Shown here: positions 50,722-59,875 of the stretch, piece after piece
Numbering within the stretch: the stretch's first letter is position 1
Layout of the letters: each line of letters starts with the position of its first letter
Origin: Arthrobacter sp. PAMC25564
Lineage (GTDB): Bacteria; Actinomycetota; Actinomycetes; Actinomycetales; Micrococcaceae
Length of the DNA stretch: 64,000 bases
Reading direction: 5' to 3'
Assembly: GCF_004798705.1 (NCBI RefSeq)
Contig: NZ_CP039290.1
Span: 3,100,001-3,164,000, forward strand
Made by a program: the position numbers and the translations under genes
Notes under the pieces: generated by a model
The model's input: only the letters and a program-made list of their open reading frames with translations
What the model was told of the DNA's origin: nothing
Databases searched by the model: none

Positions 50722-51283
50722 CTTGTTGTTCCTCCGCGTCATTGCGTGTGATGGAATCGTCCAGCCGGGCGCGAGCAACTGCGCTTCACAAGCTGAACTG
50801 GTGCCGCTCAATTTGGCTGTCCCCTGTCGACGTCATGAGCGGCATCCTTCAAGTGTGACATAACCCACAATCGGGTTCAGCTCCACGGGCAAATTGTTCA
50901 AACATTGGACACTTTGACCCACCGACACTTTGCTGAAGCCCCACCCCGGCGGGTAGGTAGCGGAGTTGAGAGGCACAGACCCCACGGTCGGTAGCCCTCC
51001 TTGGTGCCCGAACGAACGGGCCGAAAGGACTGATGGAATCGGCGAAGTCTGGCTCTCGGACCCATGTTCAAGTTCTGTACAGGGCACGGATTCAGGTACT
51101 AATCCGCGCAAGAATCCTAGAACTCGGGTTTGTCCTGCGACTAGGTCAGCAACGGGTCCGGCTCGGCCGCACCTGATTCCGTGGAGCATCTCCACGAACC
51201 GCCGATGAGGAAAATCCTGACGCTCTGCGTTATTCCTGGCGTTCAAGCCCGCTCACTCACTCTATTCAAAGGAGCATAGATAC
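50722..51283. promoter_or_regulatory. 562-bp divergent intergenic region with a TGT-N11-ACA site
   Basis: No gene is visible between the GAF-Fis gene and the ABC binding-protein gene. TGTTCAAACATTGGACA at 50895-50911 has dyad symmetry (TGT-CAA / TTG-ACA) and shares its frame with three other sites in the window. A CAAAGGAGCA ribosome site lies just before 51284. The long leader (370 bp from site to start) could hold a second promoter or an untranslated regulator, but no conserved fold is evident. Confidence 0.6.
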
Positions 51284-52438
51284 ATGCATTTTTCGTATGC
51301 CCGCGCATGGCGAAAGATCGCCGTTGCGGTCCTCGCTACCGGCCTTCTCACCTCTACCGCTGCATGTAGCACCAGCAGCAGCGCCGCCCCCGGCGCCCCG
51401 GCCGCGTCCCAAGGCAAAGGGACCGGCACGACGGATGGCGGCGGCGCTCTCCTCAAGGTCTTTATGCCGTCGACCTCGAACGTCTACCTGGCGGCTGCCT
51501 CGCAGTCCATCAAGGACGAGGCGAAAGCCCTGAACTACACCGTCAACATCGTCGAGAACAACTGGGACCAGACTGAGCAGGACCAGCAGGTCCAGGAATG
51601 GCTTGCCACCGGTGAGCGTGCGGCCGCGGTGCTGATGTGGCCGGCAGGCGCCGCCGCTGCAACGAACTCGATTCGACTGCTTTCGGCGCAGGCACCTGTG
51701 ATCCAGTTCAACAACCTGGTCACGCCGGAAGCGTCCAAGTACGTGACCGCCTACGCGGGGGTCTCGGATACAGGCATCGGCAAGGAAGCCGGAGCCAACG
51801 CGCTCGCCGCCGTCGAGAAGCTCAAGGCCGAAGGGGTCAAGTTCCACGGCCCCGGCGGCAAGCCCAACGTCGTCGAGATCCGGTTCACCGCCGGGTACGC
51901 AGCCGGTGATGACCGCGAGAAAGCCTTCGCGGAAGCCACTCCGGGTGCGTTCAACATGCTCGCCGTCGAACCCACCCCGACCGTTGACGCGCAGGGCGGC
52001 TTCAAGGCAGCCAGCCAGGTCATCCCCCGCTTCCTCGGACAGGGCATCGACATCGTCTACGCACACAGTAACGACGTGGCAAACGGTGTGGTGCAGGCGC
52101 TGGAGCAGAACGGGCTGAAGCCGGGTAAGGACGTCATCCTGATCACCGGAACCTCCTCTGGCGACATGACCAACCTGCGCAGCGGGAAGATCTGGTCCGC
52201 CACCCTGCAGTCCCCGGTGATCGAGGGAGCCCTCGTGGTCCGGACCGCCGCGCAGTACATCGCCACCGGCCAGGTGCAGTCCGGCGACGTCACCATCGAA
52301 TCGTCGGCGACCAAACCTGAACTCAAGGTCGAGGCCCCGCACACGGCCACGTACATGATGAATCCCCAGGTGACGGCCGAAAACAATGCCTCCTTCGACA
52401 TCTGGGGCCTCTCGTTCGACAAGCTGATGGGCAAATAG
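51284..52438 (+). CDS. Ribose-type ABC transporter substrate-binding lipoprotein
   Basis: The 384-residue protein has a lipoprotein signal with the lipobox TAAC (cysteine 28) and a Ser/Ala/Pro linker. The RbsB-type fold of periplasmic binding protein family 1 follows, recognisable by VFMPSTSNVYLAAASQSIKD near residue 64 and DIVYAHSNDVANGVVQALEQ near 260. Such proteins bind pentoses, inositol, AI-2 or other polyols. Linkage with BVMO and GAF-Fis genes raises the possibility of a cyclic alcohol or polyol ligand. It heads a four-gene operon and is followed by a hairpin. Confidence 0.92.
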   Translation: MHFSYARAWRKIAVAVLATGLLTSTAACSTSSSAAPGAPAASQGKGTGTTDGGGALLKVFMPSTSNVYLAAASQSIKDEAKALNYTVNIVENNWDQTEQDQQVQEWLATGERAAAVLMWPAGAAAATNSIRLLSAQAPVIQFNNLVTPEASKYVTAYAGVSDTGIGKEAGANALAAVEKLKAEGVKFHGPGGKPNVVEIRFTAGYAAGDDREKAFAEATPGAFNMLAVEPTPTVDAQGGFKAASQVIPRFLGQGIDIVYAHSNDVANGVVQALEQNGLKPGKDVILITGTSSGDMTNLRSGKIWSATLQSPVIEGALVVRTAAQYIATGQVQSGDVTIESSATKPELKVEAPHTATYMMNPQVTAENNASFDIWGLSFDKLMGK

Positions 52439-52467
52439 GACCCCCTAACTGGAGTCCGCCCCCAACC

Positions 52468-52514
52468 GCGGAGCCTCGGATACCTCCCACCATCGGAGCT
52501 GTCCGAGGCTCCGC
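52468..52514 (+). other. Intercistronic hairpin after the binding-protein gene
   Basis: Arms 52468-52480 and 52502-52514 pair perfectly over 13 bp (GCGGAGCCTCGGA). It lies between the binding-protein and ATPase genes. Similar hairpins protect the upstream message or reduce read-through so that binding protein is made in excess. Confidence 0.8.
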
Positions 52515-52568
52515 ACCCATCTGGTGCGCGCCCTGCTGCGCCGCACATTGCAAACCTAGGAGAAACGA

Positions 52569-54080
52569 ATGACTGGAAGCACTCCCCTTCGCCTTAAGGC
52601 GAGCGGCATCTTCAAGTCTTACGGGGCAGTGACCGCCCTCTCGGACGTACATTTCGAACTCCGGGCCGGCGAGGTCATGGCCCTCTTGGGCGAAAACGGC
52701 GCCGGCAAGAGCACAATCGTTAAGGTCATCTCAGGCCTCGTCTCACCCGACAAGGGTTCCATCGAAATCGATGGAACCCCGACAAATATTTCCAGCGCAT
52801 CGCTGTCACAGGCGGCCGGGATCGCCGTCGTCCAGCAGGAGTTCAGCACGGTCGGAACCATGACCGTGGCCCAGAACCTCGTGCTAGGCCAGCAGGGCAC
52901 GCCCTGGTGGTGGAGCCCCCGCAAACTGAACGAGAACGCCGTCGCGATCCTTGAGCGCGTCGGGCTTGCCGGGCTGAACCCTTCCATGCCGGTCGAGGAA
53001 CTCTCCGTTGCGGAGATGCAACTTCTTGAGATCGCGCGCGTGCTGGCCAGGGACGCCAAGGTCATCATCTTCGACGAACCGACCGCAGCCCTCTCGGACG
53101 CTGAGATCGTCCGCGTGCTCGACGCCGTCAAGCGTCTCGCGTCAGAGGGGCGGAGCGTCGTCTATGTCACCCACAGGCTGGGTGAGGTTTTCGAGATTGC
53201 TGACCGCGTCACCGTTTTCCGCAACGGTAAGAGCGAGGCCCCATATGAGGTCAAAGAGCTCGACGTCGGGACGATCGTCGCGAAGATGATCGGCCGGGAG
53301 CTGGGCCACCTCTATCCGGGCAAATCCGCGGCGGTCGGTGAAGTCGTGCTGGAGACGCGCGGGCTCCGGATTCCCGAGCTCCGTTCCGAGATCAACCTGA
53401 CCCTCCGGCGCGGTGAGATCCTGGGCCTGACCGGGCAGCTCGGCTCGGGAACGGCGGAGCTGATGGAGGCACTTGCCGGCGTCGGAGAGATCGTCTCCGG
53501 GGAGGTTCTCGTGGACAGCCAGACGCTTAACACCCGCGGCAGGCAAAACGGAATCTCGGCCGGCGTTGCGTACTGCTCCGCTGACCGGAAAAAGGACGGC
53601 ATCTTCGCGAGAGTCCCGATCCGCCGGAACCTGTCGTCGCCCTGGCTGCACCGGCTGTCCGCCGTAGGGTTCGTTAGCGCCCGGCGGGAAATCGACGAGA
53701 CAAACCGCTACGCCTCGCACTTCGCCATCGATGTCAAACGAATGAACTCGAACGTGGGGACGCTTTCGGGCGGAAACCAACAAAAGGTGGCCCTTGGCAA
53801 ATGGCTCGGAATCAACCCGCGCGTCCTGCTGGTTGAGGAGCCCACCCGCGGCGTGGATATCGGCGCGCGTGCCGATATCTACGCCCAGCTTCGGCGACTC
53901 AGCGACTCGGGGGTAGGCGTGATCGTCAGCTCCTCGGACACCAACGAAATCCTGGGCCTCTCCGACACAATCGCTACCTACTTCCGCGGCGAACAAACAT
54001 CTATCCGACCCGCAGGCGAGTGGACAGAATCCGCCCTCGTCCGCGAAGTAATGCACCGTGAGGATGCGAATCATGACTAG
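52569..54080 (+). CDS. Sugar ABC transporter ATP-binding protein (RbsA/MglA-like, two domains)
   Basis: The 503-residue protein has two ATPase halves. The first has Walker A GENGAGKST near residue 40, the signature-like LSVAEMQLLEIAR near 145 and Walker B IIFDEPTAAL. The second has a degenerate Walker A (GQLGSGTAELMEA near 290), a canonical signature LSGGNQQKVALGKWL near 398 and LLVEEPTRGVDIGARADIY. Such asymmetry is normal for RbsA-type proteins. It energises the two permeases that follow. The next gene overlaps its 3' end by 8 bp. Confidence 0.95.
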   Translation: MTGSTPLRLKASGIFKSYGAVTALSDVHFELRAGEVMALLGENGAGKSTIVKVISGLVSPDKGSIEIDGTPTNISSASLSQAAGIAVVQQEFSTVGTMTVAQNLVLGQQGTPWWWSPRKLNENAVAILERVGLAGLNPSMPVEELSVAEMQLLEIARVLARDAKVIIFDEPTAALSDAEIVRVLDAVKRLASEGRSVVYVTHRLGEVFEIADRVTVFRNGKSEAPYEVKELDVGTIVAKMIGRELGHLYPGKSAAVGEVVLETRGLRIPELRSEINLTLRRGEILGLTGQLGSGTAELMEALAGVGEIVSGEVLVDSQTLNTRGRQNGISAGVAYCSADRKKDGIFARVPIRRNLSSPWLHRLSAVGFVSARREIDETNRYASHFAIDVKRMNSNVGTLSGGNQQKVALGKWLGINPRVLLVEEPTRGVDIGARADIYAQLRRLSDSGVGVIVSSSDTNEILGLSDTIATYFRGEQTSIRPAGEWTESALVREVMHREDANHD

Positions 54081-55062
54081 CACAACAAGCATTGCCGCCA
54101 ACTTCACCGCCCGACCACCTAGAGGCAGCGTCGTCCGCTTCGTCAACAGCTACACGCTCCCGCTTCTCCTGGCGGCGGTGTTCATCGCGTCCGCCATCAG
54201 CACGCCCGATTTCGCCACCTTCGCGAATATTCGCGCGATCCTCATCAATACTTCCATCGTCGGAATCATCGCTGTCTCGATGACCGCGATCACGATCTCC
54301 GGCAATTTCTTCTCACTCGGCATCGCGTCCTCCACCGTTCTCGCCGGGATTGTGTTCCTGGCGGTGTCCGGCCTGACCGGATCGGCGCTGGCTGGGCTCG
54401 GCGCCGCCATCGTGCTCTCAGTGACGTTGGGGATCATGCAGGGCCTCATCGTCGGAGCCGGACTCAACCCCGTCATCACCACCCTCGCCGTGGGCTCGGT
54501 CATCTACGGCCTGGTGGCGATCGCTACCAAGGGCGCCGTGGTGACCGCGGGCAGCGTGGACGTGGCGTGGCTGGCAACGTGGAACTTCCTGGAAATCCCG
54601 CTGCCGGTTTACATCTTCGTGCTCTTTACGGCCGTTGCCTGGTTCCTCACCGAACACACGCTGATCGGGCGCAACATCCACCTCCTCGGCGCCAACCGCG
54701 CCACCGCCAGGAACAGTGGCATCTCTCCCCAAGCCACCACGATCTGGGCCTTCATCGCGTTTGGGATTGGCCTCGGAGTCGCCGGCGCCCTCAACGCCTC
54801 CCAGCTGCATCAGATGCAGGCCAATGACCTTGCCGGACTCACCATGGACGTTATCGCGGCGGTTCTGGTCGGCGGCACCGCCGTTTCCGGCGGCGAAGGA
54901 TCCCCCACCCGGTCCGCGCTCGGTGCGCTGCTTATCGTGGCACTGGGAAATACTATGCTCCTGCACGGCCTCGACAACGGCTGGCGCGTCTTCCTCGTTG
55001 GAGGCATCGTCGTGGTGCTCGTGGTAGCCCTTCACGTTCTCAGAAAGGTCAGTACACGATGA
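54073..55062 (+). CDS. Ribose-type ABC transporter permease 1
   Basis: This membrane protein of about 329 residues has the RbsC pattern of eight to ten segments: TPDFATFANIRAILINTSIVGI, the ISGNFFSLGIAS turn (variant of ISGGIDLSVG), GLIVGAGLNPVITTLAVGSV, and the conserved loop VLVGGTAVSGGEGS near residue 275. I chose ATG 54073, which overlaps the ATPase stop. ATG 54064 and GTG 54058 are alternatives. The variant ISGNFFSL lacks the acidic residue usual in sugar permeases, which may reflect a different ligand. Its TGA overlaps the next ATG. Confidence 0.92.
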   Translation: MTSTTSIAANFTARPPRGSVVRFVNSYTLPLLLAAVFIASAISTPDFATFANIRAILINTSIVGIIAVSMTAITISGNFFSLGIASSTVLAGIVFLAVSGLTGSALAGLGAAIVLSVTLGIMQGLIVGAGLNPVITTLAVGSVIYGLVAIATKGAVVTAGSVDVAWLATWNFLEIPLPVYIFVLFTAVAWFLTEHTLIGRNIHLLGANRATARNSGISPQATTIWAFIAFGIGLGVAGALNASQLHQMQANDLAGLTMDVIAAVLVGGTAVSGGEGSPTRSALGALLIVALGNTMLLHGLDNGWRVFLVGGIVVVLVVALHVLRKVSTR

Positions 55063-56039
55063 ATGCAGCCAAGGAATTCTTCCTTAAGTACTCGCTCCAA
55101 ATAGTCGTCCTCCTGCTGGTCATCGGCATCATGGTGATGGTCTCACCCGGGTTTCGCGGGGAAGCTGCCCTGTTCTCGTCCCTCGAACGCCTCATCCCGC
55201 TCGGTGTCATCGCGGCCGGACTGGCGGTAACGATGATCGCAGGCGAGTTCGATCTCTCCGTCGCCTCCATGGCCGCATTTGCGGGGGCGATCGCCGTGCA
55301 ACTTGGAGGCCTCGGCCTGATAGCGAGCATCCTCATCGCCACAGTCGTGGGAGTGCTGCTCGGTTCGCTCCAAGGCTGGGTGATTGCACGGCTGGGTATC
55401 AGCTCGCTCGTGTTCACGGTTGGAACGCTGATACTGCTCCGCGGCGCCACCTGGTTGGCGACCGGCGGCGTCCCAGTCACCCTCACCGACTACAAGCTGA
55501 GCGATGCGCTCATGGTCCGCATCTGGGTCTTCACGCCTCTGTCGCTCACAACGATCGCCGTGCTCGCCGTTCTTGGCATCTTCCTGTCGCGGACACGGTG
55601 GGGCCGTGAGATCTCATCGATCGGCGGAGCCCGGCAGGAAGCCGTCGCCTCGGGAGTCAAACTCAGGTCGCGCCTTGTGCTCGCCTTCGCCATTTCCGGT
55701 GGATGCGGCGCCCTGGCCGGAGCGCTGTCATCCTTCCGGGGCGGGTCTGCGACGCCGGATGGTCTGGCAAACATGCTCCTTCTGGCCTTGGCCGCAGTCC
55801 TCATCGGCGGAATCAGCCTCACTGGAGGGCGCGGCGGCATGATCAACGTCGCGTTCGGCATCGCCATCACCGCGGTCCTCGCTGCGGGCATGTCTTCCCT
55901 CGGTGTCAAGGCCTTCGTGACCGAACTGTTCACGGGCGTCCTGCTTCTGGTCGTGATCCTCTTGGAATTCGCCATCTCGAAGGCGGTCGCCTATAGGGTA
56001 TCTATGCAGAGGCGCCTGCCTCACCTGGCCGTCGCCTGA
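55059..56039 (+). CDS. Ribose-type ABC transporter permease 2
   Basis: The 326-residue partner permease has the more canonical IAGEFDLSVASMAAFAGAI (near residue 62), GLGLIASILIATVVGVLLGSLQGWVIARLGISSLVFTVGT in pieces, and the GGISLTGGRGGMINVAFG loop near 250. It starts four bases before the stop of permease 1 (ATGA). Two different permeases with one double ATPase form the heteromeric type of importer seen for AI-2 and some pentoses. A GC-rich hairpin follows at 56068-56104. Confidence 0.92.
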   Translation: MNAAKEFFLKYSLQIVVLLLVIGIMVMVSPGFRGEAALFSSLERLIPLGVIAAGLAVTMIAGEFDLSVASMAAFAGAIAVQLGGLGLIASILIATVVGVLLGSLQGWVIARLGISSLVFTVGTLILLRGATWLATGGVPVTLTDYKLSDALMVRIWVFTPLSLTTIAVLAVLGIFLSRTRWGREISSIGGARQEAVASGVKLRSRLVLAFAISGGCGALAGALSSFRGGSATPDGLANMLLLALAAVLIGGISLTGGRGGMINVAFGIAITAVLAAGMSSLGVKAFVTELFTGVLLLVVILLEFAISKAVAYRVSMQRRLPHLAVA

Positions 56040-56067
56040 GAACTTAACTGACCATGGGCAGTTGATT

Positions 56068-56104
56068 CCGGCGGCGCCTCCGATTCTGCAGGGGGCGTCG
56101 CCGG
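56068..56104 (+). terminator. Terminator-like hairpin after the ribose-type operon
   Basis: Arms 56068-56080 and 56091-56104 pair over about 11 of 13 bases (CCGGCG/CGCCGG at the base), 28 bp after the last stop, followed by GTCATTG. The U-run is poor. Confidence 0.55.
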
Positions 56105-56612
56105 GTCATTGCAATGACCTGGGCGAGAGACCTTTGGATGGAAGTCCGGTTGTGTGTCCGTGACGTCGGGGAAGGCGCCCTGCGATCTGTATTGTCGCCG
56201 CTCAAATCTTCGGCATGTCGCGTCGAGGCCGGCGCTCAAGATTTTGAGACCGCCCCGGTGACGCCGTCGTCGGTCCGGGGCCGCAAGCTGGGGGCCGAGG
56301 GCTTCGAGCCTGAACCAGGCGAGCCACATCCCGGCCTCAGGACCTGCTGCCTGAGGGCTTCGAGGAGAGGTACATTCGCTAGCCGAAGCGCACGCAGATG
56401 GAGTGGTTCCCCGCCGCGCGACACATGCCAGGGACCGCGGCGCTTGCTGGGCCCGGGTGGAGAGGGCCGCAGGGGTCCCAGGGGTCCAGCGTCTTTTCGG
56501 TCAGGAAGTCTCAAGTCTTGCGTCGCGAAACATCAACAGGATCCCGCCATCCACGGCTACCGCGGTTGTTGCGGGCATCTAGGGATCCGCAGTACTGAAT
56601 CCGGCGGCGGGG
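56105..56612. other. 508-bp gap with no recognised gene
   Basis: Frames here are short, lack ribosome sites and have no recognisable motif on either strand. The stretch 56400-56520 is very rich in GGG runs. It is the left flank of the IS1182-family element and may be decayed sequence. Confidence 0.5.
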
Positions 56613-58495
56613 CTAGGAGCGCGCTGAACTAATGGCTGTTTGAGGGGCCGGTTCGGTGTCTGGGCGTCCGGGGCGGCCCCTTCGTCGTTTCGGGGGTTCG
56701 GGCGGGACGGGCGTTTTCCGGTCGCCGGCCCGTTTGGAGTATCGGCGGCGGGGGCGTGGGTGCCTTCGCCGGCGGTGCCCGGAGGGCGCGGCTGGCGCCC
56801 CGGGGCTATGCGATGGCCCAGGCGCCCTCCCGGACGGTCAGCCCGAGGCTGAGGAGGCGTTTGAGGTTCACCGCGCCGGCCCGGAGCCGGAACCAGGCAT
56901 CGTTTTTCGCCACGCCGAGGTAGCGCAGGCGCCGGTTGTTCCCGGCGGTGAGCCACGCGATGGAGCGTTCGACCATGGGCCGGTGCTGTTTGTAGTCGGA
57001 CTGGAAGTCCTCGTTCCGGGCTGCGGCGCGGTGGGCGCGCATCAGTTCGTGGTCGGGATGCAGTTCGATCTTGCGGCCGCCTGCCGCGGTCGTGCACCTG
57101 TCTTTCAGCGGGCACCCGCGGCAGGCGGCGCCGAAGGTGACGCGGCCCTTGGCCGTGATCCTGCGGCTGAGCCCGTTCGGGCAGGTCAGCGTCCCGGCGG
57201 CCTTGTCGTAGGCGAAGTCATCGATCGTGAATCCGCCGGCGATGGCGGCGGCCAGCGGTTTGGGTTTGACCAGGGCCCGGTGTCCGGCCGCGGCGAGGGC
57301 CTTGAGCATGTCCCCGGTGCCGTAGGCCGAATCACCGAGGGCGTCCACCTGCTGGTTTTCCTCCACCGTCGGGTCCGCTGACAGCAGCCCGGCCCCGGCC
57401 TCGGCATCCGAGGAACCGGGGCCGGCGGCCTTCGTTACCGCGGCGGCAGTCACGATCCCGGTCCCGGGCTCGTTGACGATGTGTGCCTTGTATCCGTCCC
57501 GCATCGCCTTGCGGGTCTTGTGGGCGTGCCGCGCGTCGGGGTCCACGATGGAGATCATCCGGTCCGGGGCGGTTTTCCGGGCGATCTTCCACCGCCCGTC
57601 CGTGCCGTCCGAGTCCTCGGCCGGTTCCACGTCCTGCCCGGCAACCAGCGCCAGCAGCGCATACGCTTCGGCGGCCTTCGGATCGCCTGCATCGGAAGGA
57701 TCGCCGGGGTTTTTGTCGAACTGCTGCGGGTCCACCGCCGCCAGCAGCGCCAGCGCGTCGTTGACCAGGGCGGAGATCAGCTCGTCCCTGGCCTGCGCGT
57801 CGTCCCAGGCGATGTCCGGTTTCCCGGCACGGGTGTAGTCGTACCCGGTGGCGTGGGCCGCGATCAGGTCCTTGCCGCCGGGCACATCGCGGCCGAAGCG
57901 GCGCACGGCGGCGATCAGCTGCGTGACGGTGTCCTGCCGTGCGACCGCGTCATCCAGGACCGTCGAGTCAAGTGCCCTGCGGTTGCGGCCCTTGAGGATC
58001 CCGGTGGCGGTGACGACTTCGGTGACCGCGTCCATGATCCGGTGCGGGTTCGCGCTTGCCGCCAGGCGCTTGCGCCAGTACACGAGCGTGGTCGGGTGGA
58101 ACGCGGTATCCGTCAGCGCGTACCCGCAGGCCGCCTTCCACCGCAGGTCATACGTCAACGCCTCGGCGGTCTCCCGGTCCGAAAGCCCCTGCAGGGCCTG
58201 CAGCACCAGCACCGAGCCGATCACCGGCGCCGGCACCGAGGGCCTGCCCCGCTTCGACCCGAACAGGTCCTCCATCATCGAATCAGGGAACAACCGTCCC
58301 CGGTGTTCGGCCAGGAACGCGAAAACGCTGCCCGGGGCCAACAGCTCCCCGGCCAGCGCCTCCACGTCCAACAGCGTCCGCTGTTCCCGCTCACGTCCTT
58401 GCATAAGACCAGTCTTAACCACCGGGCCGGCAAGTCCAGCAGGCACGCCTTAAACCTTCGAGATTACCGACGCAAATTGTTCAGCACCCTCCTAG
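56613..58495 (-). mobile_element. IS1182-family insertion sequence, intact
   Basis: The ends carry imperfect inverted repeats: CTAGGAGCGCGCTGAAC at 56613-56629 and its counterpart at 58479-58495 match at 15 of 17 positions. CTAG stands at both extreme ends (56613-56616 and 58492-58495) and is probably a 4-bp target duplication, so the element proper is 56617-58491, about 1.87 kb. It contains one transposase gene reading leftward. No gene is visibly interrupted. Confidence 0.85.
56806..58404 (-). CDS. IS1182-family transposase
   Basis: The protein of about 532 residues starts at MQGRER, with the family N-terminus (LLDVEALAGELLAPGSVFAF, RGRPSVPAPVIGSVLVLQAL). It has the DDE-type core: RRALDSTVLDD near residue 130, DSAYGTGDML, a C-terminal four-cysteine or knot-like region around FGAACRGCPLKDRC, and RPMVERSIAWL with the catalytic glutamate. 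It would cut and rejoin the ends of its own element. An upstream GTG at 58446 would add 14 residues. I prefer ATG 58404 because family members begin at that point. No frameshift or stop interrupts it, so the element may still be active. Confidence 0.92.
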   Translation of the reverse strand: MQGREREQRTLLDVEALAGELLAPGSVFAFLAEHRGRLFPDSMMEDLFGSKRGRPSVPAPVIGSVLVLQALQGLSDRETAEALTYDLRWKAACGYALTDTAFHPTTLVYWRKRLAASANPHRIMDAVTEVVTATGILKGRNRRALDSTVLDDAVARQDTVTQLIAAVRRFGRDVPGGKDLIAAHATGYDYTRAGKPDIAWDDAQARDELISALVNDALALLAAVDPQQFDKNPGDPSDAGDPKAAEAYALLALVAGQDVEPAEDSDGTDGRWKIARKTAPDRMISIVDPDARHAHKTRKAMRDGYKAHIVNEPGTGIVTAAAVTKAAGPGSSDAEAGAGLLSADPTVEENQQVDALGDSAYGTGDMLKALAAAGHRALVKPKPLAAAIAGGFTIDDFAYDKAAGTLTCPNGLSRRITAKGRVTFGAACRGCPLKDRCTTAAGGRKIELHPDHELMRAHRAAARNEDFQSDYKQHRPMVERSIAWLTAGNNRRLRYLGVAKNDAWFRLRAGAVNLKRLLSLGLTVREGAWAIA

Positions 58496-58519
58496 TCTGT
58501 GCCGTCCGCCGATCGTCAG

Positions 58520-58564
58520 GCCTGTGGCCCGGTCGTGGCGGGCAACCGCGACCGGGCCACAGGC
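58520..58564. terminator. Bidirectional hairpin between the IS element and the SDR gene
   Basis: Perfect 16-bp arms 58520-58535 and 58549-58564 with a 13-base loop. It lies 100 bp beyond the leftward SDR stop and just right of the insertion sequence, so it probably ends the SDR transcript. Confidence 0.75.
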
Positions 58565-58667
58565 ACCGTTGGCCAATGATGAGCGGCCCGCCGTGCCCTG
58601 GCCTAACGCGCCCTGGCCTGAGGGGCTCACGAACGCGGGACCATCGGGTGGCAATGCGCTCAGTTGG

Positions 58668-59456
58668 TTACACGAGGACCATGCCGCCGTCGATCATGAT
58701 GGTCTGGCCTGTCATGTAATCGGAGTCCGAGGAAGCGAGGAAGAGCGCCGTGCCCACCACGTCCTCCGGCACACCTTTGCGACCGATCAGGTTCGCTCCG
58801 GAAAACGATTCGAATGCCTCGCCAGGGCGGGATGAATCGCCCATGTCCATGAGGTCCAGGTCCAGCTTCTTCCACAGCGGGGTGTCCACAACACCGGGGG
58901 CGAAGGCATTGGATGTGATCTTGTGCTTAGCGAGTGCGTGGGCGGCTGACTGGTTCAGAGCGGTCACCGCGAACTTGCTCGCACAGTAAGACGCGAAGTT
59001 CGGGTAGCCCTGACGGCCTGCGATGGACGACGTGACGATGAGCTTGCCGCCGTCGCCCTGCTTGATCATCTGCTTGGCAGCCTCCTGCTGGCAGATAAGG
59101 GTTCCCAAGGCGTTCACGTCGAGCGTGCTGCGGAAGTTCTCTTCAGTGGTCTCGAGGAAGTGCGTCGGCTTAATAATGCCCGCGATGGCGAACATGCAGT
59201 CCAGGCGGCCAAACGACTCCACGCTGGTCCTGACGGCCATCGCGACGTCGGCTCGGTTGACGACGTTACCGGAACCCGCGACGGCGGCACCGCCGGCCGC
59301 GGTGATCTCGTCCTTGACACTGTTAGCTGCGTCGAGGTTTAGATCGAGGAGCGTGACGTTCGCTCCCTCATCTGCCAGCGCGAGGGCGATTACGCGGCCC
59401 ATGCCGCTGCCGGCACCTGTAACGAGGATGCTGCGATCCTCTACACGACGTGACAT
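58668..59456 (-). CDS. Short-chain dehydrogenase/reductase (candidate cyclic alcohol dehydrogenase)
   Basis: This 262-residue classical SDR shows the cofactor motif TGAGSGMGRVIALAL near residue 13, an acidic residue after the second strand (LLDLNLD) indicating NAD preference, the NAG-region variant FAIAGI, the active-site serine in VTSSIAGRQG near 143 and YCASK near 156. Cyclohexanol and cyclopentanol dehydrogenases are SDRs of this length, and the BVMO gene 3.3 kb away supports that role, but many other secondary alcohols are possible. A TGT-N11-ACA site lies about 260 bp upstream. Confidence 0.9.
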   Translation of the reverse strand: MSRRVEDRSILVTGAGSGMGRVIALALADEGANVTLLDLNLDAANSVKDEITAAGGAAVAGSGNVVNRADVAMAVRTSVESFGRLDCMFAIAGIIKPTHFLETTEENFRSTLDVNALGTLICQQEAAKQMIKQGDGGKLIVTSSIAGRQGYPNFASYCASKFAVTALNQSAAHALAKHKITSNAFAPGVVDTPLWKKLDLDLMDMGDSSRPGEAFESFSGANLIGRKGVPEDVVGTALFLASSDSDYMTGQTIMIDGGMVLV

Positions 59457-59875
59457 GTTGTCTCCTATGGCTCTAGTGGGAGTTCTTAGAGCAGAGGTGC
59501 GGAGACCGACCGGGCCGCGTCGGAGCGGCCCTGCGCTTGGAAGGCGAAGGCCGGAGCCTTGACCCTTTCATGGCGCCCCTTGTCAGCCACGCACCGCCTG
59601 CCTCCCGGCGTTCTTCTGTGATCACCCCTCAGCTCGTCAGTGAGCTGGTGGATGTCCCGCGATTGCGGCACTTCCTCATCCTGCAAGATGCTTGCTGGCT
59701 GAAGAACGAAGTGTCCAAATCTTGCACAGCGTCATTTCGTGCACGCCCGGTGGGGCTTCTGCGGCTGGAACTGTCCGCCAGCCCTATCTGAACTGGCAGT
59801 AATTGTTGCAGGTCCGACGTGCCGGTCAGATTCCAGTGATACCTTTTTTCTCAATAATGAAACGGCGAGGAGATC
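59457..59875. promoter_or_regulatory. 419-bp divergent region with a TGT-N11-ACA site at 59712-59728
   Basis: No gene is visible between the SDR and LysR genes. TGTCCAAATCTTGCACA at 59712-59728 shares the TGT-N11-ACA frame and the YC-AA positions with sites at 42989, 50895 and 62653. The LysR start has GGCGAGGAG seven bases upstream. The GTATTGGA motif of Region 6 was not found here. Confidence 0.55.

Noticed and set aside
57481..58719. 412-codon plus-strand frame opposite the IS1182 transposase
   Set aside because: Antisense shadow of an intact transposase; it also crosses the element boundary.
59537..59791. 84-codon plus-strand frame between the SDR and LysR genes
   Set aside because: No ribosome site, no recognisable domain, and it runs through the probable regulatory site at 59712.
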